This document shows positions 1-8,649 of a stretch of 64,000 nt of DNA, one piece after another; position 1 is the stretch's first letter; each line of letters begins with the position of its first letter. This DNA is from an uncultured Clostridia bacterium. Its GTDB lineage: Bacteria; Bacillota; Clostridia; Christensenellales; Borkfalkiaceae. The translations under genes and the position numbers were made by a program. The DNA lies in assembly GCA_904419075.1 (NCBI GenBank), contig CAJFQM010000004.1, positions 85,309 through 149,308 of the forward strand. The letters run 5' to 3'. Below the pieces are notes generated by a model that saw nothing but the letters and a program-made list of their open reading frames with translations, was not told where the DNA came from and made no database searches.

Positions 1-3000
1 ATCGGGGGGATTACGGTCGAGAGTATTTCCGCTTCTCCGTCTTCCGAAAGCGTAAAGACAGACGTGAGGTTTGAAGAAAACGGAACGGCGGAATTATATA
101 TACGTATAAAAAGCGGAGATGATGTTATTTCAGAGAGCAGCCAATCGGTATCGTTTGTCGAAAATGAGATAAAGACGTTTACTTTGAATCGGCCAATGGA
201 ATATGCTTTGGGAGAAATAGAGGTAATGTACAGTTTGACGGATAATGCGGGTGCGGTATTGGACGAGGAGAAAATCCCTATGAAAAATTCGGTGGTGCAG
301 TTGTCAGAAGACAGCATTGAATGTGTAGTGAACGAGATGACGATAGAGGAAAAGGCGCAGCTCGTTACCGGTTACAATGTTTCGGGTTCAACTTTACAGC
401 CTTCCGGGGTAGCCGGGGGAACTTATGCGATAGAACGTTTGGGAATTCCCCAAATTGTGATGGCGGACGGTTCGGTCGGGGTACGGATAGACACGAATGC
501 GGGAATTACAAATACTTACGGTATTTCTTATCCGTCGGAAGCTCTGCTTGCTTGCTCTTGGAACACGGAAACGGTACGGACCGTAGGTGCCGCATTGGGA
601 AGGGATTGCAAAGATTTCGGAATCGATTTCATTTTAGGCCCCGGACTGAATATCCAAAGGAGTATTTTGGGCGGGCGAAATTTTGAATATTTTTCCGAGG
701 ATTCCTACTTGACGGGAGTCATGGGAACCGCGTATGTCGAAGGAATACAATCGGAGGGGACCGGCGCTACGATAAAACATTTTGCGGGAAACAATCAGGA
801 GACCCGCCGCGGCGAAACGGATACAATCGTTTCGGAGAGAGCTTTGCGCGAAATATATCTCAGAGCCTTTGAAACGGTAGTAAAAAATGCAGAGCCTTGG
901 TCCTTGATGACCAGTTATAACAGTCTCAACGGTATTCATACGGGAGTAAACGCGGAACTCGTTACGGACATTCTTCGCGGAGAATGGGGATTTGACGGAT
1001 TTGTGGTCAGCGATTGGAATGCGGCGGGCGGAAATGTAGAGATGGTACAAGCGCAGAACGACATTTATATGCCCGGCGGAGAAAATTTCAAAGATGCGAT
1101 AAAAGCGGCAATCGAAAAAGGTACTCTTACGGAAGAGGAAATTAATCGCAGTTGTGAAAACATACTTCGTTCTTTGGTGAAGACAAGTTCCTTTAAGGAA
1201 TACGAAATTTCCGGAAAGCTTGATTATGAAAGAAACAGAGAAATTTCAGAAAATGCCGCAGCCGAAAGTATGGTGCTTTTGAAAAATGATGATAGTTCTT
1301 TGCCTCTTGCCGACGGGGAGCTCGCTGTATTCGGAAATGCTCAAAAACATACGGTGATAGGGGGATTGGGCGCCAGCGACGTCAATGTGGAAGATTCGGT
1401 CAATATTATGGAAGGACTCGAAAACAGCGGACATTATACGTTGAATTCAAAGTTAAAACTTCTTTACGAACGTTGCCCCAATAATCCGATCGGGATAACG
1501 GAGGACGAAAATCCCGAATTCGATAACGAAGAAATGGAAATCAGCGATGCGCTCATTGTGGAGGCCGCTGAAAGTTCTTCTGCTGCCGTAATCTGCATTT
1601 CCAGGGTCACGCGAGAGGGGAAAGACCATACCAGTATCAACGGAGATTATCGTCTGAATGATAAAGAAAGAAGTCTGATAGAAAGGACGAGCGAAACATT
1701 TCATTCGAAAGGGAAAAAAGTTGTCGTCGTTCTCAACAGCGGCAATCCCATGGAGACGGCAAGTTGGAGCGGTCAGGTCGATGCGATTTTGTATGCGGGG
1801 CTTGCGGGACAGAATATGGGAAACGCGGTCGCGGACATTCTTTCCGGTGAAGTAAATCCTTCGGGAAAGCTGGCGGTCAGCTGGCCTGTGGAATATTCCG
1901 ATTCTCCCTGTTATGAGAATTTTCCCGGCGCGGGAGATCGGGTTGTTTATGAAGAGGATATTTACGTCGGGTATAAGTATTACGAAACATTCGGCGTGGA
2001 AGTGGAATATCCTTTCGGATACGGACTTTCCTATACTTCTTTTGAATACGGGGATCTAGAAGCGGAACAATCGTCGGGCGGAAATCTTACTTTCCGAATT
2101 TCCGTGAAGAATACGGGAACGAAGGCGGGAAAAGAAGCCGTACAGTTGTATGTAGGGAAACCGGACGGAAAATTGGAACAACCGGTCAAACAGTTAATTT
2201 CTTTCGGAAAGACCAAGGAATTGGCGCCTGGTGAATCTGAAACACTCACAATGACCGTGACGGAAGAGGATCTGAAGTCATATGATGAAGAAAATTCCGC
2301 ATGGATTATTGAAAAAGGCGACTATAAATTTTATGCGGGAGCTTCTGTAAGCGATATCCGTTCGGAAAAGATCATTACTCGTGAAAGCGATGTCTGCGTG
2401 CAGGACGTAGAAAATAAGTGTGTTCCTCGACAGACGATCGACAGATTGACAAAAGAAGGCGGAATCCATACGGAGAAGGAAGAAAACATATTGTTGGGAA
2501 AGACCTCTTCCAGCGATTATAGCGAGGGATTATATCTTCCCGGAAAAGCCAACGACGGAGATTTTGTTACCCGTTGGAGCGGTTTGGGTGACGGGGCTTC
2601 GGGAGTTCGGTATTGGCAGGTGGATTTAGGCGAAGCCTATTATTTGGAAAAAATAAAAATTTATTTTGAATCGATTGGCTGTGGTTATAAAATTCAGACG
2701 AAACTTGACGAAAAAGACAGTTGGACGGATATTAGTTATATAGAATATCCGGAGGAACTTTCTTTTGAGGAAAATTACGATAAAATAGAATGTAGATATA
2801 TTCGTATAACATTCTTTTACGAAGGCGGAAATTTGAGCATATTTGAAGTACAGGCTTTCGGGGACAAAGTGAATACGGAGCAACCGGGGGACAGCGGTTC
2901 TTCTTCGGCGCCAGAGGAAGGGAATTCCTGTAAAAATGGCTGTAACGGTACGGCGGGCGCAGGGGCCGCCGCGGCGTTGGGAACCGTCGCTATATGTCTA

Positions 3001-3024
3001 ATCGGTAAAAAGAGAAAGAAATGA
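1..3024 (+). CDS. Secreted, surface-anchored GH3 beta-glycosidase with discoidin domain (5' partial)
   Basis: This is a family 3 glycoside hydrolase, a retaining exo-beta-glycosidase acting outside the cell. The frame is open to the left edge, so the gene starts upstream; the GTG at 64 is not its start. Visible in order are the GH3 N-domain with the MADGSVGVR and KHFAGNNQETRRGE motifs, the nucleophile Asp in VVSDWNA (codon at 1012), the GH3 C-domain, a fibronectin III-like domain (about 2040-2270) and an F5/8 type C carbohydrate-binding domain (about 2490-2860). The C-terminus has NGCNG, a hydrophobic segment and KKRKK, which looks like a membrane or wall anchor. Its stop overlaps the next start (ATGA), so the two GH3 genes are translationally coupled. 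Substrate is uncertain; GH3 covers glucosidases, xylosidases and hexosaminidases. Confidence 0.9.
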   Translation: MGGITVESISASPSSESVKTDVRFEENGTAELYIRIKSGDDVISESSQSVSFVENEIKTFTLNRPMEYALGEIEVMYSLTDNAGAVLDEEKIPMKNSVVQLSEDSIECVVNEMTIEEKAQLVTGYNVSGSTLQPSGVAGGTYAIERLGIPQIVMADGSVGVRIDTNAGITNTYGISYPSEALLACSWNTETVRTVGAALGRDCKDFGIDFILGPGLNIQRSILGGRNFEYFSEDSYLTGVMGTAYVEGIQSEGTGATIKHFAGNNQETRRGETDTIVSERALREIYLRAFETVVKNAEPWSLMTSYNSLNGIHTGVNAELVTDILRGEWGFDGFVVSDWNAAGGNVEMVQAQNDIYMPGGENFKDAIKAAIEKGTLTEEEINRSCENILRSLVKTSSFKEYEISGKLDYERNREISENAAAESMVLLKNDDSSLPLADGELAVFGNAQKHTVIGGLGASDVNVEDSVNIMEGLENSGHYTLNSKLKLLYERCPNNPIGITEDENPEFDNEEMEISDALIVEAAESSSAAVICISRVTREGKDHTSINGDYRLNDKERSLIERTSETFHSKGKKVVVVLNSGNPMETASWSGQVDAILYAGLAGQNMGNAVADILSGEVNPSGKLAVSWPVEYSDSPCYENFPGAGDRVVYEEDIYVGYKYYETFGVEVEYPFGYGLSYTSFEYGDLEAEQSSGGNLTFRISVKNTGTKAGKEAVQLYVGKPDGKLEQPVKQLISFGKTKELAPGESETLTMTVTEEDLKSYDEENSAWIIEKGDYKFYAGASVSDIRSEKIITRESDVCVQDVENKCVPRQTIDRLTKEGGIHTEKEENILLGKTSSSDYSEGLYLPGKANDGDFVTRWSGLGDGASGVRYWQVDLGEAYYLEKIKIYFESIGCGYKIQTKLDEKDSWTDISYIEYPEELSFEENYDKIECRYIRITFFYEGGNLSIFEVQAFGDKVNTEQPGDSGSSSAPEEGNSCKNGCNGTAGAGAAAALGTVAICLIGKKRKK

Positions 3025-5066
3025 AGAAAATAGATAAAATTCTTCGTTCCATGACGAAAGAGGAAAAAGCGTCCATTACTGTGGGGTTTTCCCGTAAAGG
3101 AAAAGAAATTTATCCGAAGGGTGCGGCTGGAATTACCTTTCCCGTACCGAGACTCGGAGTACCGTCCGTCGTTATGGCGGACGGACCGGCCGGGGTAAGA
3201 ATAGATACGGAAGGCGGAACAAAATTCGGAATATCCTATCCATGCGAAAGTAATCTTGCATGCACTTTCAATACGGAATTAGTTAAAGATATCGGCGGCT
3301 GTATCGGAAAAGATGCGCGCAATTATGGGATAGATATTATTTTAGCTCCGGCGTTAAATATTCAACGGGATCCTTTGGGGGGCCGAAATTTTGAATATTT
3401 TTCCGAAGATCCTTGCCTTATTGCAAAGATGGGGACCGCATATGTAAAAGGGGTGCAAAGTTCGGGGACAGGAGCCTGTATAAAGCATTTGGCTTGTAAC
3501 AATCGTGAAACTGATCGGGGAAAATACAGTGCCGAGATAGATGAAAGAACTTTGCGGGAAGTATATCTTTCGGCGTTTCGGGAAGTCGTCTTTGAGTCTT
3601 CTCCTTACTGTATTATGACGGCCTATAATAAAATTAACGGAATATATACCTCTGCCGATGCTTCGTTGACAAAAGAAATTGTTTTCGGAGAATGGGCTTA
3701 TGATGGTATGATTATGAGCGACTGGGGTGCGGACGGAGACAATATCGAGAGAGTGCGCGCTCAAAACGATTTATATATGGAAGGAAACGCAGAAAAGTGT
3801 GAAGAAATAATTTCTGCGGTTGAATGTGGAACTCTTTCGGAAGAAGAGATAGAAATATGCAGCCGCCACATTCTCGGTACGGTTATGCGTACCCACAGCG
3901 CAAAAGGTACAAAGCCTTCCGGAAAACTTGATATTACCCATTTGGATATTTCGGAAAAAGCTGCTGTGGAAAGTATTGTACTGTTAGAGAATAAAGACAT
4001 GCTCCCCTTGGATTGCGAGAAAATTTCTCTGTTCGGAAATGCACAACGTCATCCCGTCATCGGGGGACTTGGCGCGGGAGATGTTAATACTTGTCCATAT
4101 TCTTCATTCCGAGATGCTTTGAAAAGCCGATTTTCCCTTGGAAAAACGGCCGATGAAATTTATAAAAATTGTCCTCGTAAACCCATAGGGTTTGATGAGG
4201 ACGAAAATCCCGAAAACGATGTATGGGAGGTAAATCTTTCGGAGGATGCAGCCGCAAAGGCCGCGGAGGAAAGCGATGCGGCAATCGTTTTTATCAGCCG
4301 ATTGACGCGAGAAGGAAAGGATCATACGCCTCGAAAGGGGGATTACAGACTTAACGAACGGGAAAGAAATACGCTTATTACCGTTTCAAATGCTTTTCAT
4401 ATGCGTGAAAAGAAAGTTTGTGTTGTCCTAGATGTAGGAAATCCTATAGAAGTGGAAAGTTGGAAACGGTATGCAGACGCACTTGTTTTTTTGGGATATG
4501 CCGGACAGAGGAGTGCTGAAGCCCTGGCTTCAATTTTGAGGGGAGAGAAAACCCCTTCTGCACGGTTAGCTTTTTCCATTCCCGTCGCCTGTGAAGATTC
4601 TCCCGCTCATGAGTCTTTTTTGACGGATAATTTACAAATTCCCTATAACGAAGGCATTTTTGTAGGATATCGGTACTATGAAAAAATGAATAAACGCTGT
4701 TCGTATTCCTTTGGATATGGCTTGTCTTATACTCAATTTCGTTGCGGAGACTTAAAAATAGTTGAACGGACAGATAGTCAATTGGTTATGTCTCAAACCG
4801 TCAAAAATGTGGGAATGAGAGGAGGAAAACATGCAGCATTGCTATATGTCTCGAAACCTGATTGTGGCGATTTAGCTCAGGCAAAGCGCCAATTGATTGC
4901 ATTTTCTAAAACGAGCCTTTTATCTCCGGGCGAAGAAGAAACAGTATTTTTTCACATCACAAAAGAAGCTCTATATACATGGAAAAAAGACAAGGGCTTC
5001 GTCTTATTAAAAGGAAAATATATTTTTGAAGGCGAAGAGCAAAAATTTATCCATATAAATTTTTAA
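3021..5066 (+). CDS. Cytoplasmic GH3 beta-glycosidase
   Basis: This is a second family 3 glycoside hydrolase of 681 residues, clearly paralogous to the upstream enzyme but without signal peptide, discoidin domain or anchor, so it probably acts on imported oligosaccharides in the cytoplasm. Motifs include MADGPAGVRID near residue 53, KHLACNNRETDRGK, and the nucleophile Asp234 in IMSDWGADG. The C-terminal fibronectin III-like domain (about 565-670) ends the protein. It starts at the ATG of the ATGA overlap with the previous gene. A full sigma-A type promoter lies just downstream, so these two genes form the end of an operon entering from the left. The pair suggests one substrate handled both outside and inside the cell; that is an inference. 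Confidence 0.9.
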   Translation: MKKIDKILRSMTKEEKASITVGFSRKGKEIYPKGAAGITFPVPRLGVPSVVMADGPAGVRIDTEGGTKFGISYPCESNLACTFNTELVKDIGGCIGKDARNYGIDIILAPALNIQRDPLGGRNFEYFSEDPCLIAKMGTAYVKGVQSSGTGACIKHLACNNRETDRGKYSAEIDERTLREVYLSAFREVVFESSPYCIMTAYNKINGIYTSADASLTKEIVFGEWAYDGMIMSDWGADGDNIERVRAQNDLYMEGNAEKCEEIISAVECGTLSEEEIEICSRHILGTVMRTHSAKGTKPSGKLDITHLDISEKAAVESIVLLENKDMLPLDCEKISLFGNAQRHPVIGGLGAGDVNTCPYSSFRDALKSRFSLGKTADEIYKNCPRKPIGFDEDENPENDVWEVNLSEDAAAKAAEESDAAIVFISRLTREGKDHTPRKGDYRLNERERNTLITVSNAFHMREKKVCVVLDVGNPIEVESWKRYADALVFLGYAGQRSAEALASILRGEKTPSARLAFSIPVACEDSPAHESFLTDNLQIPYNEGIFVGYRYYEKMNKRCSYSFGYGLSYTQFRCGDLKIVERTDSQLVMSQTVKNVGMRGGKHAALLYVSKPDCGDLAQAKRQLIAFSKTSLLSPGEEETVFFHITKEALYTWKKDKGFVLLKGKYIFEGEEQKFIHINF

Positions 5067-5074
5067 AAAAGGTA

Positions 5075-5103
5075 TTGACAAACCTAAAAAAGTACGGTAT
5101 AAT
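5075..5103 (+). promoter_or_regulatory. Consensus sigma-A promoter of the first transporter/hydrolase operon
   Basis: TTGACA at 5075-5080 and TATAAT at 5098-5103 are both perfect hexamers separated by 17 bp. Transcription would begin near 5110, giving a leader of about 138 nt before the binding-protein gene. With no promoter visible further down, this probably drives everything to 22321. Confidence 0.85.
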
Positions 5104-5118
5104 AGTATTAAAAATTGA

Positions 5119-5132
5119 GTTACCCGAGTAAC
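5119..5132. promoter_or_regulatory. LacI-family-like operator just downstream of the promoter
   Basis: GTTACCCGAGTAAC is a 14 bp near-perfect inverted repeat with a central CG, the layout typical of LacI/GalR operators; only one position of the half-sites disagrees. It lies about 9 bp past the predicted transcription start, where a bound repressor would block elongation or initiation. No LacI-family gene is in the window, so the regulator is unknown. Confidence 0.55.
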
Positions 5133-5137
5133 AATCA

Positions 5138-5179
5138 AAAGGGAGATCTCCCTTTCGGTAATTTAGGCCTAAATTACCG
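5138..5179. repeat. Two abutting perfect palindromes in the operon leader
   Basis: An 18 bp perfect palindrome centred on GGGAGATCTCCC (5138-5155) is followed with no gap by a 24 bp perfect palindrome centred on TTTAGGCCTAAA (5156-5179). In RNA both would fold as hairpins. The stretch TTTCGGTAA at 5153-5161 is also complementary to TTACCGAAA at 5216-5224, close to the ribosome binding site, so an alternative fold is possible. A role in mRNA stability, protein binding or attenuation is inference. Confidence 0.6.
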
Positions 5180-5247
5180 GGAAGATTTATCTGAAAAATT
5201 CGATAAATAAAAGATTTACCGAAAAAAAATAATGAGGAGGACTTGAG

Positions 5248-6741
5248 ATGAAAAAACTTTTGGCTTTATTGTTAGCGGCTGTTTCTTTTGCGGGATTTAC
5301 GGCTTGTAATCCTGTTTCCAAAAAAGACAGCGGAGAAAATTCGGCTGAAAATCCGGACAATATCAGTTATGATATTGATCCCGAGACGGAGGCTACATTG
5401 AAAATCACGATTCAGTCTTACGATAACGAGGAGAAGATTATCAAGGCTGTGGCGGATGAATTCAACAAAGATTTTCCCAAGGTCAAAATCAATATTGACC
5501 GCATGAGCGGAGAACTTTCCACGACATTGATGTCATATTATAACGCCGAAAAGAGCAATCCGGGAACGATGCCTGATATTTGGTTTACGACTTCGTTCGA
5601 TATGTTTGCTTTGAGCAAGGCACAAATCACGCTGAATATGGATCCTTATTTGACTGCGGCGAAGGATGCGGGGCTCTTTGACGAGTCGGATTACGTTGCC
5701 CAGTATTGGACGCTCGGGAAAAACAATTTCAAAGACGAGCAATATATGATTCCCCGTTCGGCGGACAGAGTGGTTACGCACTATAATAAAGATATTATCG
5801 GAGCGGCGGAAAAATGGTGTAAAGAGCAGGGCTATACGGATAAGGATTTCCCGGAAGATGAATATACCGAAGGATATATAAAGGACGAATCGGCTCCGGT
5901 GGAATTGCTTTCGAGAATCAAGAACGGCTGGACTTGGCAGGATATGTTATATGTATGCTATTGGTGCAGACTGTATTTTGACCAAAATAATATGTCGTCA
6001 TTATATTTGGTCGATTCGTACTTTGACTGGGAAGCGAATTATAATCCTATTTTTGAATCAATGGGGGTAGAATACTTTGACGATGCGGGAAATGTTGCAC
6101 TCAATAGTTCCGAGACGGAAAATGCTCTGAAATTGATGAAGTACATGTATGATAAAAAATATGTCGCTCCCGTCGGGGCATCCAATCAGGCAAATTTTGC
6201 CGGCGGCGAAGGCATTATGCTTTTCCATTCCCAGTCTATCTCGATTACGGAAAACAGTCTTTCCGCGCTTTCCAAGTATAAAGGTAGAAAGATGTCCGAG
6301 GTGTTCGATGTATGTACATTCCCGTTGATCAATTATAACCAGGCTCCGAAAATCGGATGCGGAATCGCCGGATACAGCGTATTTAACGAAAGCCGAAACA
6401 AGGAACTTTCCGTGCTTTTTCTTTTGAAGCTCATCAGTGCGGAAGGACAGACGGCTCTTGCGAATAACGGCATCAATTATCCTTCCATTCGCGTCGACAT
6501 GCAGAATAAGGATGCTCCCTGGGCCAAAGAATATTCCGAAGAGGGATTTAATACAGAGGCATATACGTATGGACAGGAATACAGCTGCGGAACGACGTTT
6601 GTTGCGGCGAAGGATCCCAAATATGCTACGGATATCATGTCATGCATTTCTACTATGATTGAAGGATATTGCGGAGGAAAAACGTTCGCAAAAGTAATCG
6701 AGGACTGTGAGGCGGACATAGAGTACTATCTGATGTTCTGA
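5248..6741 (+). CDS. Sugar ABC transporter solute-binding lipoprotein
   Basis: This is a family 1 extracellular solute-binding protein of 497 residues that delivers an oligosaccharide to the two permeases encoded next. A Lys-rich signal peptide ends in the lipobox FTAC, with Cys20 as the lipidated residue. The mature part begins with a polar linker and then the usual ITIQSYDNEEKI-type first strand of the periplasmic-binding fold. The start is fixed by AGGAGG about 8 bp upstream. The permease gene follows after 9 bp. The ligand cannot be told from the sequence; the downstream rhamnosidases, GH94 phosphorylase and WNEW lipoproteins suggest a branched oligosaccharide. Confidence 0.92.
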   Translation: MKKLLALLLAAVSFAGFTACNPVSKKDSGENSAENPDNISYDIDPETEATLKITIQSYDNEEKIIKAVADEFNKDFPKVKINIDRMSGELSTTLMSYYNAEKSNPGTMPDIWFTTSFDMFALSKAQITLNMDPYLTAAKDAGLFDESDYVAQYWTLGKNNFKDEQYMIPRSADRVVTHYNKDIIGAAEKWCKEQGYTDKDFPEDEYTEGYIKDESAPVELLSRIKNGWTWQDMLYVCYWCRLYFDQNNMSSLYLVDSYFDWEANYNPIFESMGVEYFDDAGNVALNSSETENALKLMKYMYDKKYVAPVGASNQANFAGGEGIMLFHSQSISITENSLSALSKYKGRKMSEVFDVCTFPLINYNQAPKIGCGIAGYSVFNESRNKELSVLFLLKLISAEGQTALANNGINYPSIRVDMQNKDAPWAKEYSEEGFNTEAYTYGQEYSCGTTFVAAKDPKYATDIMSCISTMIEGYCGGKTFAKVIEDCEADIEYYLMF

Positions 6742-6750
6742 GGAAACGAC

Positions 6751-7704
6751 ATGAAAGACAGGACTTCATTCGAAAAAAACACCGTCGCGGAAAAATTAAG
6801 ACGTTTCTTCAAAAAACAGGCGGTGCAAAGAGAAATTGCCGGTTTTTTATGCGCGGCGCCCGTCATTTTGGGAATTCTCATTTTTACCTTTATTCCTGCG
6901 GTACAGGCGTTTATATACAGCTTTTATGATTTCGACGGCTTTAACACGTTCGATTTCATCGGCTGGAAAAATTATGAGGTACTTTTTACCTTTGACCGAG
7001 ATACACCGTACATATTCAAAAATACTTTTCTTTATGCGCTCATCAATGTCCCGTTGGGATTAATTCTCGGATATTTCCTCGCGCTCTTGGCAAACAGTAA
7101 AGTAAAAGGAATCGGAATTTTCAGAACTTTGTTCTATCTTCCCTGTGTCATTCCCGGCGTCGCGTCCGGATTGCTTTGGAGAGATTTGTTCAATCCGGAA
7201 ACGGGCATTATCAATCAATTACTCAGTGCGCTTCACCTTCCGACGAGTCAATTTTTCTATGCCGCTTCGTCTTCTATGCCTACGCTCATTTTGACTACTG
7301 TTTTTACGGTAGGCGGCAGTATGGTCATTTGGCTCGGAGCTTTCAAAAATATCCCGCAGACGCTCTATGAAGCGGCACAGCTTGATGGAGCAAACTGTTT
7401 TGTTCGTTTGGCAAAAATTACGATTCCGCTTTCCACGCCGGTTATTTTTTATAATTTAGTTACCGGAATCATTGGTTCTCTGCAAATCTTTTCAAGTTTT
7501 ATTATTGCGGGGACTTCCAGCGGAAAGGGCGTAGATAATTCGTTATATTTTATTGCCGTAAAAATTTATAATACGGCTTTTGTCGGAACACGGCATCAGC
7601 TCGGTTACGCTTCGGCGATAGGGGTGATTCTCTTTTTGATTATAGCCGTATTCACTTCCATTACGTTTCTTACAAACAAATGGGTTTATTATACGGACGA
7701 ATAA
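6751..7704 (+). CDS. Sugar ABC transporter permease, MalF/UgpA type
   Basis: This is an integral membrane subunit of a carbohydrate importer, 317 residues with about six transmembrane helices and a short cytoplasmic N-terminus. The cytoplasmic EAA loop is visible as the segment from YEAAQLDGA to PLSTPV, the docking site for the ATPase subunit. It pairs with the next permease and the preceding lipoprotein. No ATP-binding gene is present in this operon, so the importer must use a shared MsmK/UgpC-type ATPase encoded elsewhere (known for many Gram-positive sugar importers; inferred here). Confidence 0.92.
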   Translation: MKDRTSFEKNTVAEKLRRFFKKQAVQREIAGFLCAAPVILGILIFTFIPAVQAFIYSFYDFDGFNTFDFIGWKNYEVLFTFDRDTPYIFKNTFLYALINVPLGLILGYFLALLANSKVKGIGIFRTLFYLPCVIPGVASGLLWRDLFNPETGIINQLLSALHLPTSQFFYAASSSMPTLILTTVFTVGGSMVIWLGAFKNIPQTLYEAAQLDGANCFVRLAKITIPLSTPVIFYNLVTGIIGSLQIFSSFIIAGTSSGKGVDNSLYFIAVKIYNTAFVGTRHQLGYASAIGVILFLIIAVFTSITFLTNKWVYYTDE

Positions 7705-7716
7705 GGAGAAAAGAGC

Positions 7717-8598
7717 ATGGAACAAACAGTAATATCTATGTCCAGGCGGGCAAGGAGAAAGAAAATCGGCGGAAAGGTAATGACTTACATAGGTCTTTCG
7801 GTCGTTGCGATTTTTCTTTTGTTTCCCTACATGTTTATGTTGAACAGAAGTTTTATGACCTACGATGATGCTTCGAGTATCCGCCCCGTCTATTTTTTTC
7901 CGCATTCGGGAATTACGTTTACTAATTTTATACGTATTTTTTCTGAAAATAATTATCTGAAATATACATTGAACACTTTGAAAATTGCAGCTTTCAATAT
8001 TGTTGCCGTCACGCTTTCTTCTTCCATCTGTGCTTATTCTTTTTCACGCATCGATTGGAAATGTAAGGGATTTGTGTTTGCGGCCATGATGGCTACCGTA
8101 ATGATTCCCGGTTCTATACTGACAATTCCGCAATATGTATTGTTTGCGAATCTCGGCTGGACGGAATCAGCCAAACCTTTGATGATTCCCACACTGTTCG
8201 GCGGCGGAGCTTTGAATATTTTCCTTTTGACGCAATTTATGAAGGGCGTTTCCCGCGAAATGGAAAATGCTGCAATGATAGATGGTGCGAATCTTCTTCA
8301 AAGATATTTCCGTATAGTACTTCCGCTGTGCAAACCCATTTTGATATACATTGCCGTGGGGACTTTTACGGGCGTATGGAGCGATTTTACGGGACCGCTC
8401 GTATATTTGAAAACGCAAGAAAAATATACGCTTGCGGTGGCGATTTATTACGATTCACTCAACAGTTCGGGCGGAACGGCGGAGCCGAATATCCGTATGG
8501 CTGTCAGCGTGTTCATATCCTTGGTACCGGCGGTTATTTTTTTCATTTATCAAAAAAATTTGATTGAGGGAATACAGGTCGGTGCGGTTAAAGGATAA
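7717..8598 (+). CDS. Sugar ABC transporter permease, MalG/UgpE type
   Basis: This is the second transmembrane subunit of the importer, 293 residues. The N-terminus is strongly basic (SRRARRKKIGGK) and is followed by about six membrane helices. The EAA loop is seen around ENAAMIDGANLLQRYFRIVLP. A purine-rich AAGGAG lies upstream, 12 bp after the previous stop. It completes the transporter with the lipoprotein and first permease, then the operon continues into a surface protein gene after 51 bp. Confidence 0.92.
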   Translation: MEQTVISMSRRARRKKIGGKVMTYIGLSVVAIFLLFPYMFMLNRSFMTYDDASSIRPVYFFPHSGITFTNFIRIFSENNYLKYTLNTLKIAAFNIVAVTLSSSICAYSFSRIDWKCKGFVFAAMMATVMIPGSILTIPQYVLFANLGWTESAKPLMIPTLFGGGALNIFLLTQFMKGVSREMENAAMIDGANLLQRYFRIVLPLCKPILIYIAVGTFTGVWSDFTGPLVYLKTQEKYTLAVAIYYDSLNSSGGTAEPNIRMAVSVFISLVPAVIFFIYQKNLIEGIQVGAVKG

Positions 8599-8649
8599 GC
8601 TTTTTGAATAAAAAAAGTTCGATAAATTCGGACAACAGGAGGGGAATTT

